From NCBI RefSeq assembly GCF_009380155.1, contig NZ_WHUV01000003.1, positions 496,001 to 560,000 on the forward strand: a stretch of 64,000 nucleotides of DNA. The letters run 5' to 3'. The notes under the pieces are model-generated. The model was not told the origin of the DNA, made no database searches, and saw nothing but the letters and a program-made list of their open reading frames with translations. This document shows, in pieces, positions 16,162 to 26,461 of this stretch (position 1 is the stretch's first letter; every line of letters starts with the position of its first letter). This DNA is from Pseudomonas piscis (lineage in GTDB: Bacteria; Pseudomonadota; Gammaproteobacteria; Pseudomonadales; Pseudomonadaceae). Position numbers and translations under genes: made by a program.

Positions 16162-17220
16162 ATGACGCAAATTTCCGAACGCCTTCTGGTTCAAGCCCAC
16201 CTCGATGCCAAGCAACCCGTGCCGTTGAGTGCCGAGCAAGAAGCCCATTTCCGTACCGCCATCGCGGCTGAGCTCAAGGCCCAGGACGCGGTGCTGGTTG
16301 CCCACTTCTATTGCGATCCGGTGATCCAGGCCCTGGCCGAAGAGACCGGTGGCTGTGTTTCCGACTCCCTGGAAATGGCCCGCTTCGGCAATGCCCATCC
16401 GGCCAAGACCGTGGTGGTGGCCGGAGTGCGTTTCATGGGCGAGACGGCGAAGATCCTCAACCCCGAAAAACGCGTGCTCATGCCGACCCTGGAAGCCACC
16501 TGCTCCCTGGACCTGGGGTGTCCGGTGGATGAGTTCTCGGCATTCTGCGACCAGCATCCCGAGCGCACCGTGGTGGTCTATGCCAACACCTCTGCGGCGG
16601 TGAAGGCCCGGGCCGACTGGGTGGTGACTTCCAGCTGTGCCCTGGAGATCGTCGAGAGCCTGATGGACAACGGCGAGAAGATCATCTGGGGGCCCGACAA
16701 GCACCTGGGCACCTACATCCAGCGCCAGACCGGTGCCGACATGCTGTTGTGGGACGGTGCCTGCATCGTCCACGAAGAGTTCAAGTCCAAGCAGTTGGAA
16801 GACATGCGGGTGCTGTATCCGGATGCGGCGATCCTGGTGCATCCGGAGTCGCCAAGCTCGGTGATCGAACTGGCCGATGCGGTGGGTTCCACCAGCCAGC
16901 TGATCGCCGCGGCGCAGCGCTTGCCGAACAAGACCTTCATCGTCGCCACCGACCGCGGCATCTTCTACAAGATGCAGCAGCTGTGTCCGGACAAGGTGTT
17001 CATCGAGGCACCTACTGCCGGTAATGGCGCGGCTTGCCGCAGTTGTGCCCATTGCCCGTGGATGGCCATGAACACCCTGGAGCGCACCCTGCATTGCCTG
17101 CAGCAGGGCAGCAACGAGATCCATGTGGACCCGGCGCTGATCCCTAACGCCATCCGCCCGCTCAAGCGCATGCTGGATTTCACCCAGGCCGCGCGGATGA
17201 AGCTGGCCGGCAACGCCTGA
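16162..17220 (+). CDS. nadA: Quinolinate synthase A
   Basis: A 352-residue 4Fe-4S enzyme that condenses iminoaspartate with dihydroxyacetone phosphate to quinolinate in NAD synthesis. Motifs seen are LVAHFYCDPVIQALAEETGG, GVRFMGETAKILNPEK, SSCALEIVE and the C-terminal SCAHCPWMAMN. The cluster cysteines are present in the GGCVSDS, SSCAL and CAHCPW regions. I take the internal ATG at 16162 (MTQISERLL) because the upstream extension overlaps the promoter and is not family-like. A strong bidirectional terminator follows. Confidence 0.97.
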   Translation: MTQISERLLVQAHLDAKQPVPLSAEQEAHFRTAIAAELKAQDAVLVAHFYCDPVIQALAEETGGCVSDSLEMARFGNAHPAKTVVVAGVRFMGETAKILNPEKRVLMPTLEATCSLDLGCPVDEFSAFCDQHPERTVVVYANTSAAVKARADWVVTSSCALEIVESLMDNGEKIIWGPDKHLGTYIQRQTGADMLLWDGACIVHEEFKSKQLEDMRVLYPDAAILVHPESPSSVIELADAVGSTSQLIAAAQRLPNKTFIVATDRGIFYKMQQLCPDKVFIEAPTAGNGAACRSCAHCPWMAMNTLERTLHCLQQGSNEIHVDPALIPNAIRPLKRMLDFTQAARMKLAGNA

Positions 17221-17233
17221 AGCTTGTCCCGGC

Positions 17234-17265
17234 AAAAAAAACGCCCCGATCTGTCGGGGCGTTTT
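17234..17265. terminator. Bidirectional rho-independent terminator between nadA and the RDD gene
   Basis: ACGCCCCGA and TCGGGGCGT form a 9-bp stem with a 4-nt loop, with an A-run on the left and a T-run on the right. It can serve both convergent genes. Confidence 0.88.
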
Positions 17266-17279
17266 TCATTGGGGGCGGA

Positions 17280-17768
17280 TCATTTCTTCCGCTTGGGGAT
17301 GCGCACCAACTGGGTGTTGGAATAGATGTCGTGCCAGCTGCGTTTCTGCTTGTCCAGCAGCACCCAGAAAAAGCCCAGGCCGGCACACAGCCAGGAGGCG
17401 ATGGATACCATGAAGCGCAGTAGCGCCTGCCACAGGCTGATACGGCTGCCGTCGGCGTTCTGCACCCGAATGCCCCAGACCTGCATGCCCAGGGTCTGGC
17501 CGGAGTGGGTCCAGAACTTGGCGAAGAAACCGAACAGCACGAACAGCAGGACCGTGGAGTACAGCGGATCGCCATCCAGGGCCCCGGACTCGGTCAGGGC
17601 GCGCATCTTGGCTTCGCCAATGATCTGCATCTGGATCAGCTTGTAGATGCCGCCCGTGACGATCAGCAGGGCGACACATAGCAGGAAGTCATAGAACATC
17701 GCTGCCAGGCGACGGCCCAGGCCGGCGGCGGGGAATTCGCCCTGGGGGCTTAGCAGGTGTTTGGGCAT
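17280..17768 (-). CDS. RDD-family integral membrane protein
   Basis: A 162-residue membrane protein with the RDD pattern: an N-terminal GRRLAAMFYDFLLCVALLIV helix holding the Arg-Asp pair (R in GRRLAA, D in YDF), a second helix, and the conserved SGQTLGMQVWGIRV block before the third helix. Role unknown; RDD proteins are associated with small-ion transport or envelope functions. Start at 17768 (MPKHLLSP) is preferred over an upstream ATG that would add 16 residues. Confidence 0.88.
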   Translation of the reverse strand: MPKHLLSPQGEFPAAGLGRRLAAMFYDFLLCVALLIVTGGIYKLIQMQIIGEAKMRALTESGALDGDPLYSTVLLFVLFGFFAKFWTHSGQTLGMQVWGIRVQNADGSRISLWQALLRFMVSIASWLCAGLGFFWVLLDKQKRSWHDIYSNTQLVRIPKRKK

Positions 17769-17818
17769 GACAGGCTCTCGTCTGGAAAAAAGAAGCCATT
17801 TTACGGATTTGCGCACAC

Positions 17819-17853
17819 AAAAAAGCCCCTGATGTCAGCATCAGGGGCTTTTT
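17819..17853. terminator. Bidirectional terminator downstream of the cold-shock gene
   Basis: AGCCCCTGATG and CATCAGGGGCT form an 11-bp stem with a TCAG loop, flanked by A-rich and T-rich runs. It lies just after the cold-shock stop on the minus strand and just upstream of the RDD gene, which therefore needs its own promoter. Confidence 0.88.
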
Positions 17854-17865
17854 CGTTGCAGACGA

Positions 17866-18078
17866 TTAAGCTTCTGCTTGTACTTCGTCAGCCTGCATGC
17901 CTTTCTGGCCTTGCACAGCGATGAAGGTCACTTTCTGGCCTTCTTTCAGGCTCTTGAAGCCGTTACCTTGAATGGCGCGGAAGTGTACGAACAGATCCGG
18001 ACCGCTCTCTGGAGTGATAAAACCAAAACCTTTCTCGTCGTTAAACCACTTGACGGTACCGCTCTGACGTTGGGACAT
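17866..18078 (-). CDS. CspA-family cold-shock protein
   Basis: A 70-residue single cold-shock domain that binds RNA/ssDNA. RNP1 is KGFGFITP and RNP2 is DLFVHF, both intact. The gene has a long AT-rich upstream region as expected for cold-shock genes with structured leaders, and ends at a strong terminator. Confidence 0.95.
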
Positions 18079-18469
18079 TTCTTATTTCCTTTGACGCTAA
18101 AAAATTAATGACAGTCTCTTCCTTGGGGAAGAGTACTGGGCTGGGTTGCAGGAAAGTAAGAGACGTCGAACGGGTGTAGCAAACTTGTTAGCTACTGCCC
18201 AGGTCACGATTCCAAGCGACCCATGCAAACACAGTGGGGAGACTCTACGCCAACTACGGGAGAAAAAACAAGCCCCGCGAAGCCCCGGTTTTACACAGCT
18301 TGCCGAGGTTTGGCGGAACTAGCGTGCACGGCTTATTCGATAGAGTTGTTCAATTGTTTTCGAGCGTTATAAGTGCCTTTCAGTATCGAAAATATGCACT
18401 GTTTTATGGCGGTTGCGTTACAGATTAGTGCACTTCTAACGCAACCGCGTTACTTATAGAAACAGTCGT
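18079..18469. other. Intergenic region: cold-shock leader/promoter and a 12-bp inverted repeat
   Basis: 391 bp without a gene. The part next to the cold-shock start is probably its long 5' leader. The part nearer gcvT is AT-rich. GCGGTTGCGTTA (18409-18420) and TAACGCAACCGC (18437-18448) are perfect 12-bp inverted repeats around a 16-nt spacer. This lies just past the gcvT stop on the minus strand, but no T-run follows, so it could be a processing hairpin or an operator rather than an ordinary terminator. Confidence 0.55.
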
Positions 18470-19594
18470 TTAGCCGCGGTAGTAGCGTTGGGGCACGAAT
18501 GGCATTTTGCTTACAAGCATTGGCACCTTTTTCCCACGAACTATTGCGCAAACCTGCGTGTCGAGCGCCGTGTACCGGATATCCAGGTAACCCATTGCCA
18601 GCGGGCCGCCCAGGGTCGGGCCGAAACCGCCGCTGCAGACGCTGCCGATGATGTTGCCGTCAGCATCGACGATTTCCGCACCTTCGCGAACCGGCGTGCG
18701 TTCCTGGGGCAGCAGGCCGACACGCTTGCGCGCCACGCCCTCTTGCTGCTGGGCGAAGATCACTTCGGCACCGGGGAAGCCACCCGCCCGCGGACCATCG
18801 GCCCGACGTGCCTTGGAGATGGCCCAGAGCAGGCTGGCCTGGATCGGCGTGGTCTGTTCGTTCATGTCATGGCCATAGAGGCACAGACCGGCTTCCAGGC
18901 GCAGCGAATCGCGGGCGCCGAGGCCGATCGGGGCCACTTCCGGTTCCGCCAGCAGGGCGCGGGCGATCTTCTCGGCCTGGGCCGTCGGGATCGAGATCTC
19001 GAAGCCGTCTTCGCCGGTGTAGCCTGAACGGCTGACGAAGCAGTCGACGCCCAGCAGCGTCACCGGCTTGAACTGCATGAAGGTCATCTGCGCCACTTGC
19101 GGCGCCAGGCGCGCCAGCACGCTGACTGCGGCCGGGCCTTGCAGGGCCAGCAGGGCACGCTCCTCGAACAGCGGCTGGATCTCGCACTGCTCGCCAATGT
19201 GCCGGCGCAGGTGGGCCAGGTCCTGTTCCTTGCAGGCGGCGTTGACCACCAGGAACAGTTGCTCGTCGCCCAGGTTGGCCACCATCAGGTCGTCGAGAAT
19301 GCCGCCTTGTTCATTGGTGAACATGGCGTAGCGCTGCATGCCCACCGGCAGGTCGATGATGTCCACCGGCACCAGGGTCTCCAGGGCCTTGGCGGCGTTG
19401 GCGCCGCGCAGCAGGATCTGGCCCATGTGGGACACATCGAACAGCCCGGCCTGCTCGCGGCTGTGCTGGTGTTCCTTCATCACGCCCAATGGGTACTGCA
19501 CCGGCATGTCGTAGCCGGCGAACGGCACCATGCGCGCGCCGAGTTCCAGGTGCAGGCTGTGCAATGGGGTTTTCAACAGTGTTTCGGTGGACAT
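18470..19594 (-). CDS. gcvT: Glycine cleavage system T protein (aminomethyltransferase)
   Basis: A 374-residue tetrahydrofolate-dependent aminomethyltransferase that releases ammonia and gives 5,10-methylene-THF from the aminomethyl-lipoyl H protein. Motifs include VPFAGYDMPVQYP, GLFDVSHMGQI, SRSGYTGEDGFEI and GLGARDSLRLEAGLCLYGHD. The start at 19594 has an AGGAG site; the longer frame upstream is dropped. Last gene of the gcvH-gcvP-sdaA-gcvT operon. Confidence 0.95.
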   Translation of the reverse strand: MSTETLLKTPLHSLHLELGARMVPFAGYDMPVQYPLGVMKEHQHSREQAGLFDVSHMGQILLRGANAAKALETLVPVDIIDLPVGMQRYAMFTNEQGGILDDLMVANLGDEQLFLVVNAACKEQDLAHLRRHIGEQCEIQPLFEERALLALQGPAAVSVLARLAPQVAQMTFMQFKPVTLLGVDCFVSRSGYTGEDGFEISIPTAQAEKIARALLAEPEVAPIGLGARDSLRLEAGLCLYGHDMNEQTTPIQASLLWAISKARRADGPRAGGFPGAEVIFAQQQEGVARKRVGLLPQERTPVREGAEIVDADGNIIGSVCSGGFGPTLGGPLAMGYLDIRYTALDTQVCAIVRGKKVPMLVSKMPFVPQRYYRG

Positions 19595-19633
19595 GGCGAC
19601 TCCTGAAAAATGGACCGATACCAAGCGTGGGTA

Positions 19634-21010
<1,377 letters not shown>

Positions 21011-21037
21011 GTTGGTTCTCCGGTTTCTTGTTATAGC

Positions 21038-21124
21038 GGCAGCTGTAAGTCGCAAGCCGCAAGCTGCAAGTCAGAAGTCGGGCAACTCTTGCTTGCAGCT
21101 TGAGGCTATTAGCTTGTTGCTGCC
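21038..21124. repeat. Nested inverted-repeat element between gcvP and sdaA
   Basis: CAAGCTGCAAG (21060-21070) and CTTGCAGCTTG (21092-21102) are perfect 11-bp arms, nested inside GGCAGC/GCTGCC arms at 21038 and 21119. It resembles the AGCTTGCAGCTT-type intergenic repeats of Pseudomonas. It begins right at the gcvP stop and may moderate read-through or mRNA stability. Confidence 0.6.
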
Positions 21125-23974
21125 TTAAGCGTAGTTTTCGATCGACGGGCAGGCGCACACCAGGTTGCGGTCGCCGAACACGTTGTCGACTCGGCCCACC
21201 GGTGGCCAGTACTTGCCTTCGACCAGCGACGCCACCGGGTACACCGCCTGCTCGCGGCTGTACGGGTGCGTCCACTCGCCAACCAGTTCCGCCGCAGTAT
21301 GCGGAGCGTTCTTGAGCGGGTTGTCATCCTTGTCCAGGGTGCCGTTCTCCACGGCGCGGATCTCCTCGCGGATGCGGATCATGGCGTCGCAGAAACGATC
21401 CAGTTCTTCCTTGGACTCGCTTTCGGTCGGCTCGATCATCAGCGTGCCGGCCACCGGGAACGACATGGTCGGGGCGTGGAAGCCGAAGTCGATCAGGCGC
21501 TTGGCCACGTCGTCGACGCTGATGCCGCTGCTGTCCTTGAGTGGACGCAGGTCGAGGATGCACTCGTGGGCCACCAGGCCGTTGCTACCGGTATAGAGCA
21601 CGGGATAGTGCTCTTCCAGGCGCCGGGCGATGTAGTTGGCGTTGAGGATTGCCAATTGCGAGGCACGCTTGAGCCCGGCACCGCCCATCATGCGGATGTA
21701 CATCCAGGTGATCGGCAGGATGCTGGCGCTGCCGAACGGTGCGGCGCTGACGGCTCCCTGCTTGTTGTCCAGCACCGCGTGGCCCGGCATGAACGGCGCC
21801 AGGTGCGACTTGACGCCGATCGGGCCGACACCAGGGCCGCCACCGCCATGGGGAATGCAGAAAGTCTTGTGCAGGTTCAGGTGGGACACGTCGCCGCCGA
21901 ACTTGCCCGGGGCGCAGAGGCCGACCATGGCGTTCATGTTGGCGCCGTCGATGTACACCTGGCCGCCGTTGTCATGAATGATGCCGCAGATCTCGCGAAT
22001 GCCTTCCTCGAACACGCCGTGGGTCGACGGGTAGGTGATCATCAGCGCGGCCAGGTGCTCACGGTGCTCGATGGCCTTGGCTCGCAGGTCCTCGATATCC
22101 ACGTTGCCCCGGGCGTCGCAGGCAGTGACCACCACGCGCATGCCGGCCATGTTGGCGGTAGCCGGGTTGGTGCCGTGGGCCGAGGATGGAATCAGGCAGA
22201 TATCGCGACGGCCTTCGCCACGGCTCTGGTGATAGGCACGGATCGCCAGCAGGCCTGCGTACTCGCCCTGGGAGCCGGCGTTGGGCTGCAGCGACACGGC
22301 GTCATAGCCCGTGGCGGCGCAGAGCATCGCCTCCAGTTCGTCGGTCAGTTGCTGGTAGCCGGCGCTTTGCTCGGTCGGGGCGAAGGGGTGCAACGCGCCG
22401 AACTCGGCCCAGGTGATCGGGATCATCTCGCTGGCGGCGTTGAGCTTCATGGTGCACGAGCCCAGCGGGATCATGGTGCGATCCAGGGCCAGGTCCTTGT
22501 CCGCCAGCTTGCGCAGGTAGCGCATCAGCTCGGTTTCCGAATGGTAGCGGTTGAACACCGGGTGGCTGAGGATCGCCGACTGGCGTACCAGCGCCGCTGG
22601 AATGCGGCTGGAGACGGCCTGGGCCACGCTGGCGAAGTCCGGTACCGGCTTGCCTTCGGCCAGCAGCTGCCACAGGGTTTCGACGTCGGCCTGGGAGCAG
22701 GTCTCGTCCAGGGACAGGCCCAGGCGCTCGGCGTCGATCACCCGCAGGTTGATGCGCTGCGTACGCGCTTGTTCATGCAATGCGCCAGTGCGGGCGCCGG
22801 TGTGCAGGCTCAGGGTATCGAAGAAGTCCTGCTGTTCCGGGGCCAGGCCGAGTTGCACCAGGCCCTGGGCCAGGATCGCGGTCAGCTGGTGGATGCGCTG
22901 GGCGATCTGCACCAGGCCCTTGGGGCCGTGGTACACGGCATACATGCTGGCGATGTTGGCCAGCAGCACTTGGGCGGTGCAGATGTTGCTGGTGGCCTTC
23001 TCGCGACGGATGTGCTGCTCGCGGGTCTGCATGGCCAGGCGCAGCGCCGGCTTGCCGAAACGGTCCACCGAAACGCCGACCAGGCGGCCGGGCATGTCGC
23101 GCTTGAACGCATCGCGGGTGGAGAAGTAGGCCGCGTGCGGGCCACCGAAGCCCAGTGGCACGCCAAAGCGCTGGGCGCTGCCGATGGCTACGTCGGCGCC
23201 GAATTCGCCCGGCGGGGTCAACAGGGTCAGGGCCAGCAGGTCGGCGGCCACGGCCACCAGGGCATTGGCCCCATGGAAACGTTCGGCCAGCTCACGGTAG
23301 TCGAACAGGTCGCCATTGCTGGCCGGGTATTGCAGCAGGGCGCCGAAGAACGGGCTGACATCGGTCAACTGGCGTTCGTCGCCCACCACCACTTCGATAC
23401 CCAGGGGTTCGGCGCGGGTGCGCAGTACGTCCAGGGTCTGCGGGTGGCAATGCACGGAGGCGAAGAAGGCATGGCTGCCCTTGTTCTTGCTCAGGCGCTT
23501 GCAGAAGGTCATGGCTTCGGCGGCGGCGGTGCCTTCGTCGAGCAAGGATGCGTTGGCGATCGGCAGGCCGGTCAGGTCGCTGATCAGGGTCTGGAAGTTC
23601 AGCAGGGCTTCCAGGCGGCCTTGGGAGATCTCTGGCTGGTATGGGGTATAGGCGGTGTACCAGGCCGGGTTTTCCAGCAGGTTGCGCAGGATCGGCGAAG
23701 GCGTATGGCAGCTGTAGTAGCCCTGGCCGATGTAGGTCTTGAACAGCTGGTTGTTGGCGGCGATGGCCTTGATCGAAGCCAGGGCCTGGGCTTCGCTCTG
23801 GCCGGCGCCGAGTTCCAGCACGCTGGTGCCCTTGATGCTCTCGGGGATCACGCTGGCGCTCAGGGCTTCCAGGGAGTCGAAGCCCAGGCGGTTGAGCATT
23901 GCTTGCTCGTCGTCCTGGCGCGGGCCGATATGGCGGCTGATGAATTCGTTGGCGGTGGTGAGGTTGACGGTCAT
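21125..23974 (-). CDS. gcvP: Glycine dehydrogenase (decarboxylating), P protein
   Basis: A 949-residue PLP enzyme that decarboxylates glycine and passes the aminomethyl group to lipoyl-GcvH. It is a single fused polypeptide with the N-terminal FISRHIGPRQDD and the PLP-lysine motif NLHKTFCIPHGGGGPG near residue 700. The ATG at 23974 is preferred over an in-frame GTG one codon earlier because of a GAGGA site. It is 10 bp downstream of gcvH. Confidence 0.97.
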   Translation of the reverse strand: MTVNLTTANEFISRHIGPRQDDEQAMLNRLGFDSLEALSASVIPESIKGTSVLELGAGQSEAQALASIKAIAANNQLFKTYIGQGYYSCHTPSPILRNLLENPAWYTAYTPYQPEISQGRLEALLNFQTLISDLTGLPIANASLLDEGTAAAEAMTFCKRLSKNKGSHAFFASVHCHPQTLDVLRTRAEPLGIEVVVGDERQLTDVSPFFGALLQYPASNGDLFDYRELAERFHGANALVAVAADLLALTLLTPPGEFGADVAIGSAQRFGVPLGFGGPHAAYFSTRDAFKRDMPGRLVGVSVDRFGKPALRLAMQTREQHIRREKATSNICTAQVLLANIASMYAVYHGPKGLVQIAQRIHQLTAILAQGLVQLGLAPEQQDFFDTLSLHTGARTGALHEQARTQRINLRVIDAERLGLSLDETCSQADVETLWQLLAEGKPVPDFASVAQAVSSRIPAALVRQSAILSHPVFNRYHSETELMRYLRKLADKDLALDRTMIPLGSCTMKLNAASEMIPITWAEFGALHPFAPTEQSAGYQQLTDELEAMLCAATGYDAVSLQPNAGSQGEYAGLLAIRAYHQSRGEGRRDICLIPSSAHGTNPATANMAGMRVVVTACDARGNVDIEDLRAKAIEHREHLAALMITYPSTHGVFEEGIREICGIIHDNGGQVYIDGANMNAMVGLCAPGKFGGDVSHLNLHKTFCIPHGGGGPGVGPIGVKSHLAPFMPGHAVLDNKQGAVSAAPFGSASILPITWMYIRMMGGAGLKRASQLAILNANYIARRLEEHYPVLYTGSNGLVAHECILDLRPLKDSSGISVDDVAKRLIDFGFHAPTMSFPVAGTLMIEPTESESKEELDRFCDAMIRIREEIRAVENGTLDKDDNPLKNAPHTAAELVGEWTHPYSREQAVYPVASLVEGKYWPPVGRVDNVFGDRNLVCACPSIENYA

Positions 23975-23984
23975 CACGGATTCC

Positions 23985-24368
23985 TCAGGCTTCGGCGTTG
24001 GCTTTGATCAGGCGGTCGTAGGCGTCCTGGTCGAGCAGTTGGTCCACAGCGCCGGCATCGGCAGGAATGAAGCGGAAGAACCAGCCTTCGCCCAGCGGGT
24101 CTTCGTTGACCAGTTCCGGGCTGTCTTCCAGGGCCGGGTTGATGGCGACCACTTCGCCGTCCAGGGGCATGTACACGCCGCTGGCAGCCTTCACCGATTC
24201 TACGGTGGCGGCTTCGGCGCCCTTGTCATAGCCCTGCAATTCGGGCAGTTGCACGAACACCACATCGCCCAGGGCGTTCTGCGCGAAAGCCGTGATGCCA
24301 ACGGTGACGCTGCCATCGGCTTCAGCACGCAGCCATTCGTGATCTTCGGTAAAACGCAACTCGCTCAT
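23985..24368 (-). CDS. gcvH: Glycine cleavage system H protein
   Basis: A 127-residue lipoyl carrier protein. Lys60 in TVESVKAASG is the lipoylation site; LRFTEDHEWL at the start and GEGWFF near the end are conserved. First gene of the operon, about 70 nt downstream of the predicted sigma-54 start site. Confidence 0.97.
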   Translation of the reverse strand: MSELRFTEDHEWLRAEADGSVTVGITAFAQNALGDVVFVQLPELQGYDKGAEAATVESVKAASGVYMPLDGEVVAINPALEDSPELVNEDPLGEGWFFRFIPADAGAVDQLLDQDAYDRLIKANAEA

Positions 24369-24449
24369 GGAAACTCCTCAGGGGCCAGATTTCGTCTGGT
24401 GGACGCGATTGAATGCTCGTGTGGGGCCGAGCCGAATGGCGATATCCAT

Positions 24450-24465
24450 AGCAAGAACATGGCCA
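24450..24465 (-). promoter_or_regulatory. Sigma-54 (RpoN) promoter of the gcv operon
   Basis: Read on the minus strand the sequence is TGGCCATGTTCTTGCT, matching TGGCACG-N4-TTGCW with the invariant GG and GC ten bases apart. Transcription would begin near 24440, 70 nt upstream of gcvH. It fits activation by the adjacent GcsR, which carries a GAFTGA loop. Confidence 0.75.
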
Positions 24466-24529
24466 ATTCTTATTTATTCTTTATAAATCAATGGCTTGAG
24501 TTCTTTTTCCGAGTAAATGGCTTGATCGA

Positions 24530-24549
24530 CTGTAGCGAAATCGCTACAG
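24530..24549 (-). promoter_or_regulatory. GcsR/TyrR-type box 1 (perfect palindrome)
   Basis: CTGTAGCGA-AA-TCGCTACAG is a perfect dyad about 90-110 bp upstream of the predicted start site. It resembles the TGTAACG-N4-CGTTCCG sites described for P. aeruginosa GcsR. Confidence 0.65.
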
Positions 24550-24611
24550 CCTGGGGTTCGGAAAAAAGGCTAAGGGGATCAAAGCCTTGGAGAACAGGGG
24601 GTTGGTGCGAC

Positions 24612-24649
24612 TGTAGCGAAATCATTCCGCTGTAGCGCTTTCAGTACAG
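24612..24649 (-). promoter_or_regulatory. GcsR/TyrR-type boxes 2 and 3 (tandem)
   Basis: TGTAGCGAAATCATTCCG (24612-24629) and TGTAGCGCTTTCAGTACA (24631-24648) are two adjacent copies of the same half-site TGTAGCG, repeated with a 19-bp period, about 170-210 bp upstream of the start site. Confidence 0.6.
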
Positions 24650-24677
24650 ATGGAGGTCGCTTTTCGCCCGTTTTTGG

Positions 24678-24763
24678 TAGGAGCGAAGCTCGCTGGCGAT
24701 GACCCCGCAGGTGCTGTGCAGGCTCCAGGCGCTGCGGTGTGGTTGGGATTTGTCGCCAGCGAG
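24678..24763. repeat. REP-like inverted repeat
   Basis: CTCGCTGGCGA (24689-24699) and TCGCCAGCGAG (24753-24763) are perfect arms. The left arm follows the TAGGAGCGAAG motif typical of P. fluorescens-group REP sequences. It lies 31 bp past the gcsR stop and may act as its 3' end. Confidence 0.6.
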
Positions 24764-24794
24764 TCTGGCTCTTGCAGAAGCAGCGCAGCCTGCT

Positions 24795-26303
24795 TCAGGC
24801 CTTGCCGGGGATGCCGTACTTGCGCAGGCGATGGGCGATGGCGGTGTGGGAGGTCTGCAGGCGGTTGGCCAACTGCCGGGTCGAGGGGTAGTGGACATAG
24901 AGGCTTTCCAGCAGCTCTTTCTCGAAACCTTCCACGGCTTGCTCCAGGCTCTCGACCTCGGCATCGTTCTGGCGTGCCACCGAGGTCCCGGCGATGTCCA
25001 GGTCGCCGATGTCCACCAGGTTGCCGTCGCAGATCGCCGCCGCGCGAAAGATCACGTTCTGCAACTGGCGCACGTTGCCCGGCCAGCGGTTGCCCAGCAG
25101 CGCCGGGTAGGTACCCGGGGTCAGCCGGCATACCGGCCGCTGGATCTGGGTGCAGGCCTGCTGCATGAAATAGCGGGCCAGCAACAGGATGTCCTGGCCG
25201 CGTTCGCGCAATGGCGGTACTTCGATGTTCAGCACATTGAGGCGGTAGAACAGGTCTTCGCGGAAGCTGCCCTCGGCGACCATTTTCTCCAGGTCGCGGT
25301 GGGTGGCGCTGAGGATGCGCACATCGACCTTGATCTCGCGGTCGCCACCGACCCGGCGAAAGCTGCCGTCATTGAGAAAGCGCAGCAGCTTGGCTTGCAG
25401 GTAGGGCGACATCTCGCCGATTTCATCGAGAAATACCGTGCCCTGGTTGGCCAGCTCCATCAGCCCTGGCTTGCCCCCGCGCTGGGCTCCGGTGAAGGCG
25501 CCGGGGGCATAGCCGAACAGTTCGCTCTCGGCGAGGTTTTCCGGCAGCGCCGCGCAGTTCAGGGCCAGGAACGGCGCGCTATGGCGAGCGCTGATGGCGT
25601 GGCAGGCGCGGGCCACCAGTTCCTTGCCGGTGCCGGTCTCACCCTGGATCAGCAACGGCGCATCCAGGGCCGCGACCCGTTGCGCCCGGGCCTTGAGGGT
25701 GCGGATCGCCGGCGACTCGCCGAGCAGGGCATCGAAGCCCTCGGCATGATCGTGGTGCAGGGCCGACAACTGCTCGCCGATGCGATTGGGCTGGTACAGG
25801 GTCAGCAGTGCGCCGGCGTCGGTGATGGGCATGGCGTCGAGCAACAGGGTCTGGCCATTGACCGTGACTTCCCGCAGCGGCAGGCGAAAGCCCTGTTCCA
25901 GCAGCGTAGCCAGCAGGCCGGGGTCGGCGAACAGCTCGGCCACGCTTTCCCCCGCAGGCTCACGGCCATACAGGGCCACCAGCGCCGGGTTGGCCAGCAG
26001 CACCTTGCCGGCGCTGTCCAGGGCCAGCACCGGGTCGGTCATGGCGGCCAGCAGGGCATCGAGCTGCAGGTGGCGGCGTTGTCCGGGGAGGATGTCGACC
26101 ACCGTCACCGCTTGCACGCCGCGCACGCTGAACAGCGCGTCGCGCAGCTCATCCAGGACTTGCGGGCTCAGGGTCGGAGCGTCGATGTAGACGTTGGGCG
26201 GCACCATTTCCACCGCATCCAGGTTGAGGTTGCGCCCGCCGAGCAGGGCCAGGACTTCCTGGGTGATGCCGACGCGGTCGATGAAACTGACGTGGATACG
26301 CAT
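24795..26303 (-). CDS. gcsR: TyrR-like sigma-54 enhancer-binding protein controlling glycine cleavage
   Basis: A 502-residue regulator: N-terminal ACT-like region (MRIHVSFIDRVGITQEVL), PAS domain at about 85-190, AAA+ domain with Walker A GETGTGKE, the sigma-54 contact loop GAFTGA, and a C-terminal TyrR/Fis HTH (STRQLANRLQTSHTAIAHRL). The domain order is that of TyrR/PhhR, but the neighbouring gcv operon and TyrR-type boxes identify it as GcsR. GcsR responds to glycine in P. aeruginosa. Start at 26303 drops an unlikely upstream extension. Confidence 0.9.
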   Translation of the reverse strand: MRIHVSFIDRVGITQEVLALLGGRNLNLDAVEMVPPNVYIDAPTLSPQVLDELRDALFSVRGVQAVTVVDILPGQRRHLQLDALLAAMTDPVLALDSAGKVLLANPALVALYGREPAGESVAELFADPGLLATLLEQGFRLPLREVTVNGQTLLLDAMPITDAGALLTLYQPNRIGEQLSALHHDHAEGFDALLGESPAIRTLKARAQRVAALDAPLLIQGETGTGKELVARACHAISARHSAPFLALNCAALPENLAESELFGYAPGAFTGAQRGGKPGLMELANQGTVFLDEIGEMSPYLQAKLLRFLNDGSFRRVGGDREIKVDVRILSATHRDLEKMVAEGSFREDLFYRLNVLNIEVPPLRERGQDILLLARYFMQQACTQIQRPVCRLTPGTYPALLGNRWPGNVRQLQNVIFRAAAICDGNLVDIGDLDIAGTSVARQNDAEVESLEQAVEGFEKELLESLYVHYPSTRQLANRLQTSHTAIAHRLRKYGIPGKA

Positions 26304-26461
26304 GGGGTGACGGAAGGTTCTGGGGCACTGGAGGGCTGCCAGTATGCCTTGGGCGCGGGGCTTAGTCGAAGTCGCCGTGGCCGGCGCCGCGCAAGGTCCG
26401 GGGCAGGTGCGCAAGACCGCCGGGCGTGACTGGCGCCGGCAGGCTCGCAGCTGCCCGGGGC

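Larger units (their letters stand above)
24369..24794 (-). promoter_or_regulatory. gcv control region: overview of 426-bp intergenic interval
   Basis: Between gcsR and gcvH the interval contains, in the direction of gcv transcription, a REP-like inverted repeat, two adjacent TyrR-type boxes, one further perfect palindromic box, and a sigma-54 promoter. No open frame here looks coding. The spacing of boxes 100-210 bp upstream of the promoter fits enhancer binding and DNA looping. Confidence 0.75.

Noticed and set aside
21266..24007. 913-codon open frame on the plus strand opposite gcvP
   Set aside because: It is exactly antisense to a fully recognisable GcvP, has low-complexity Gly/Ala/Gln/His/Val-rich sequence and no domain pattern. 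High-GC codon bias of gcvP explains it.
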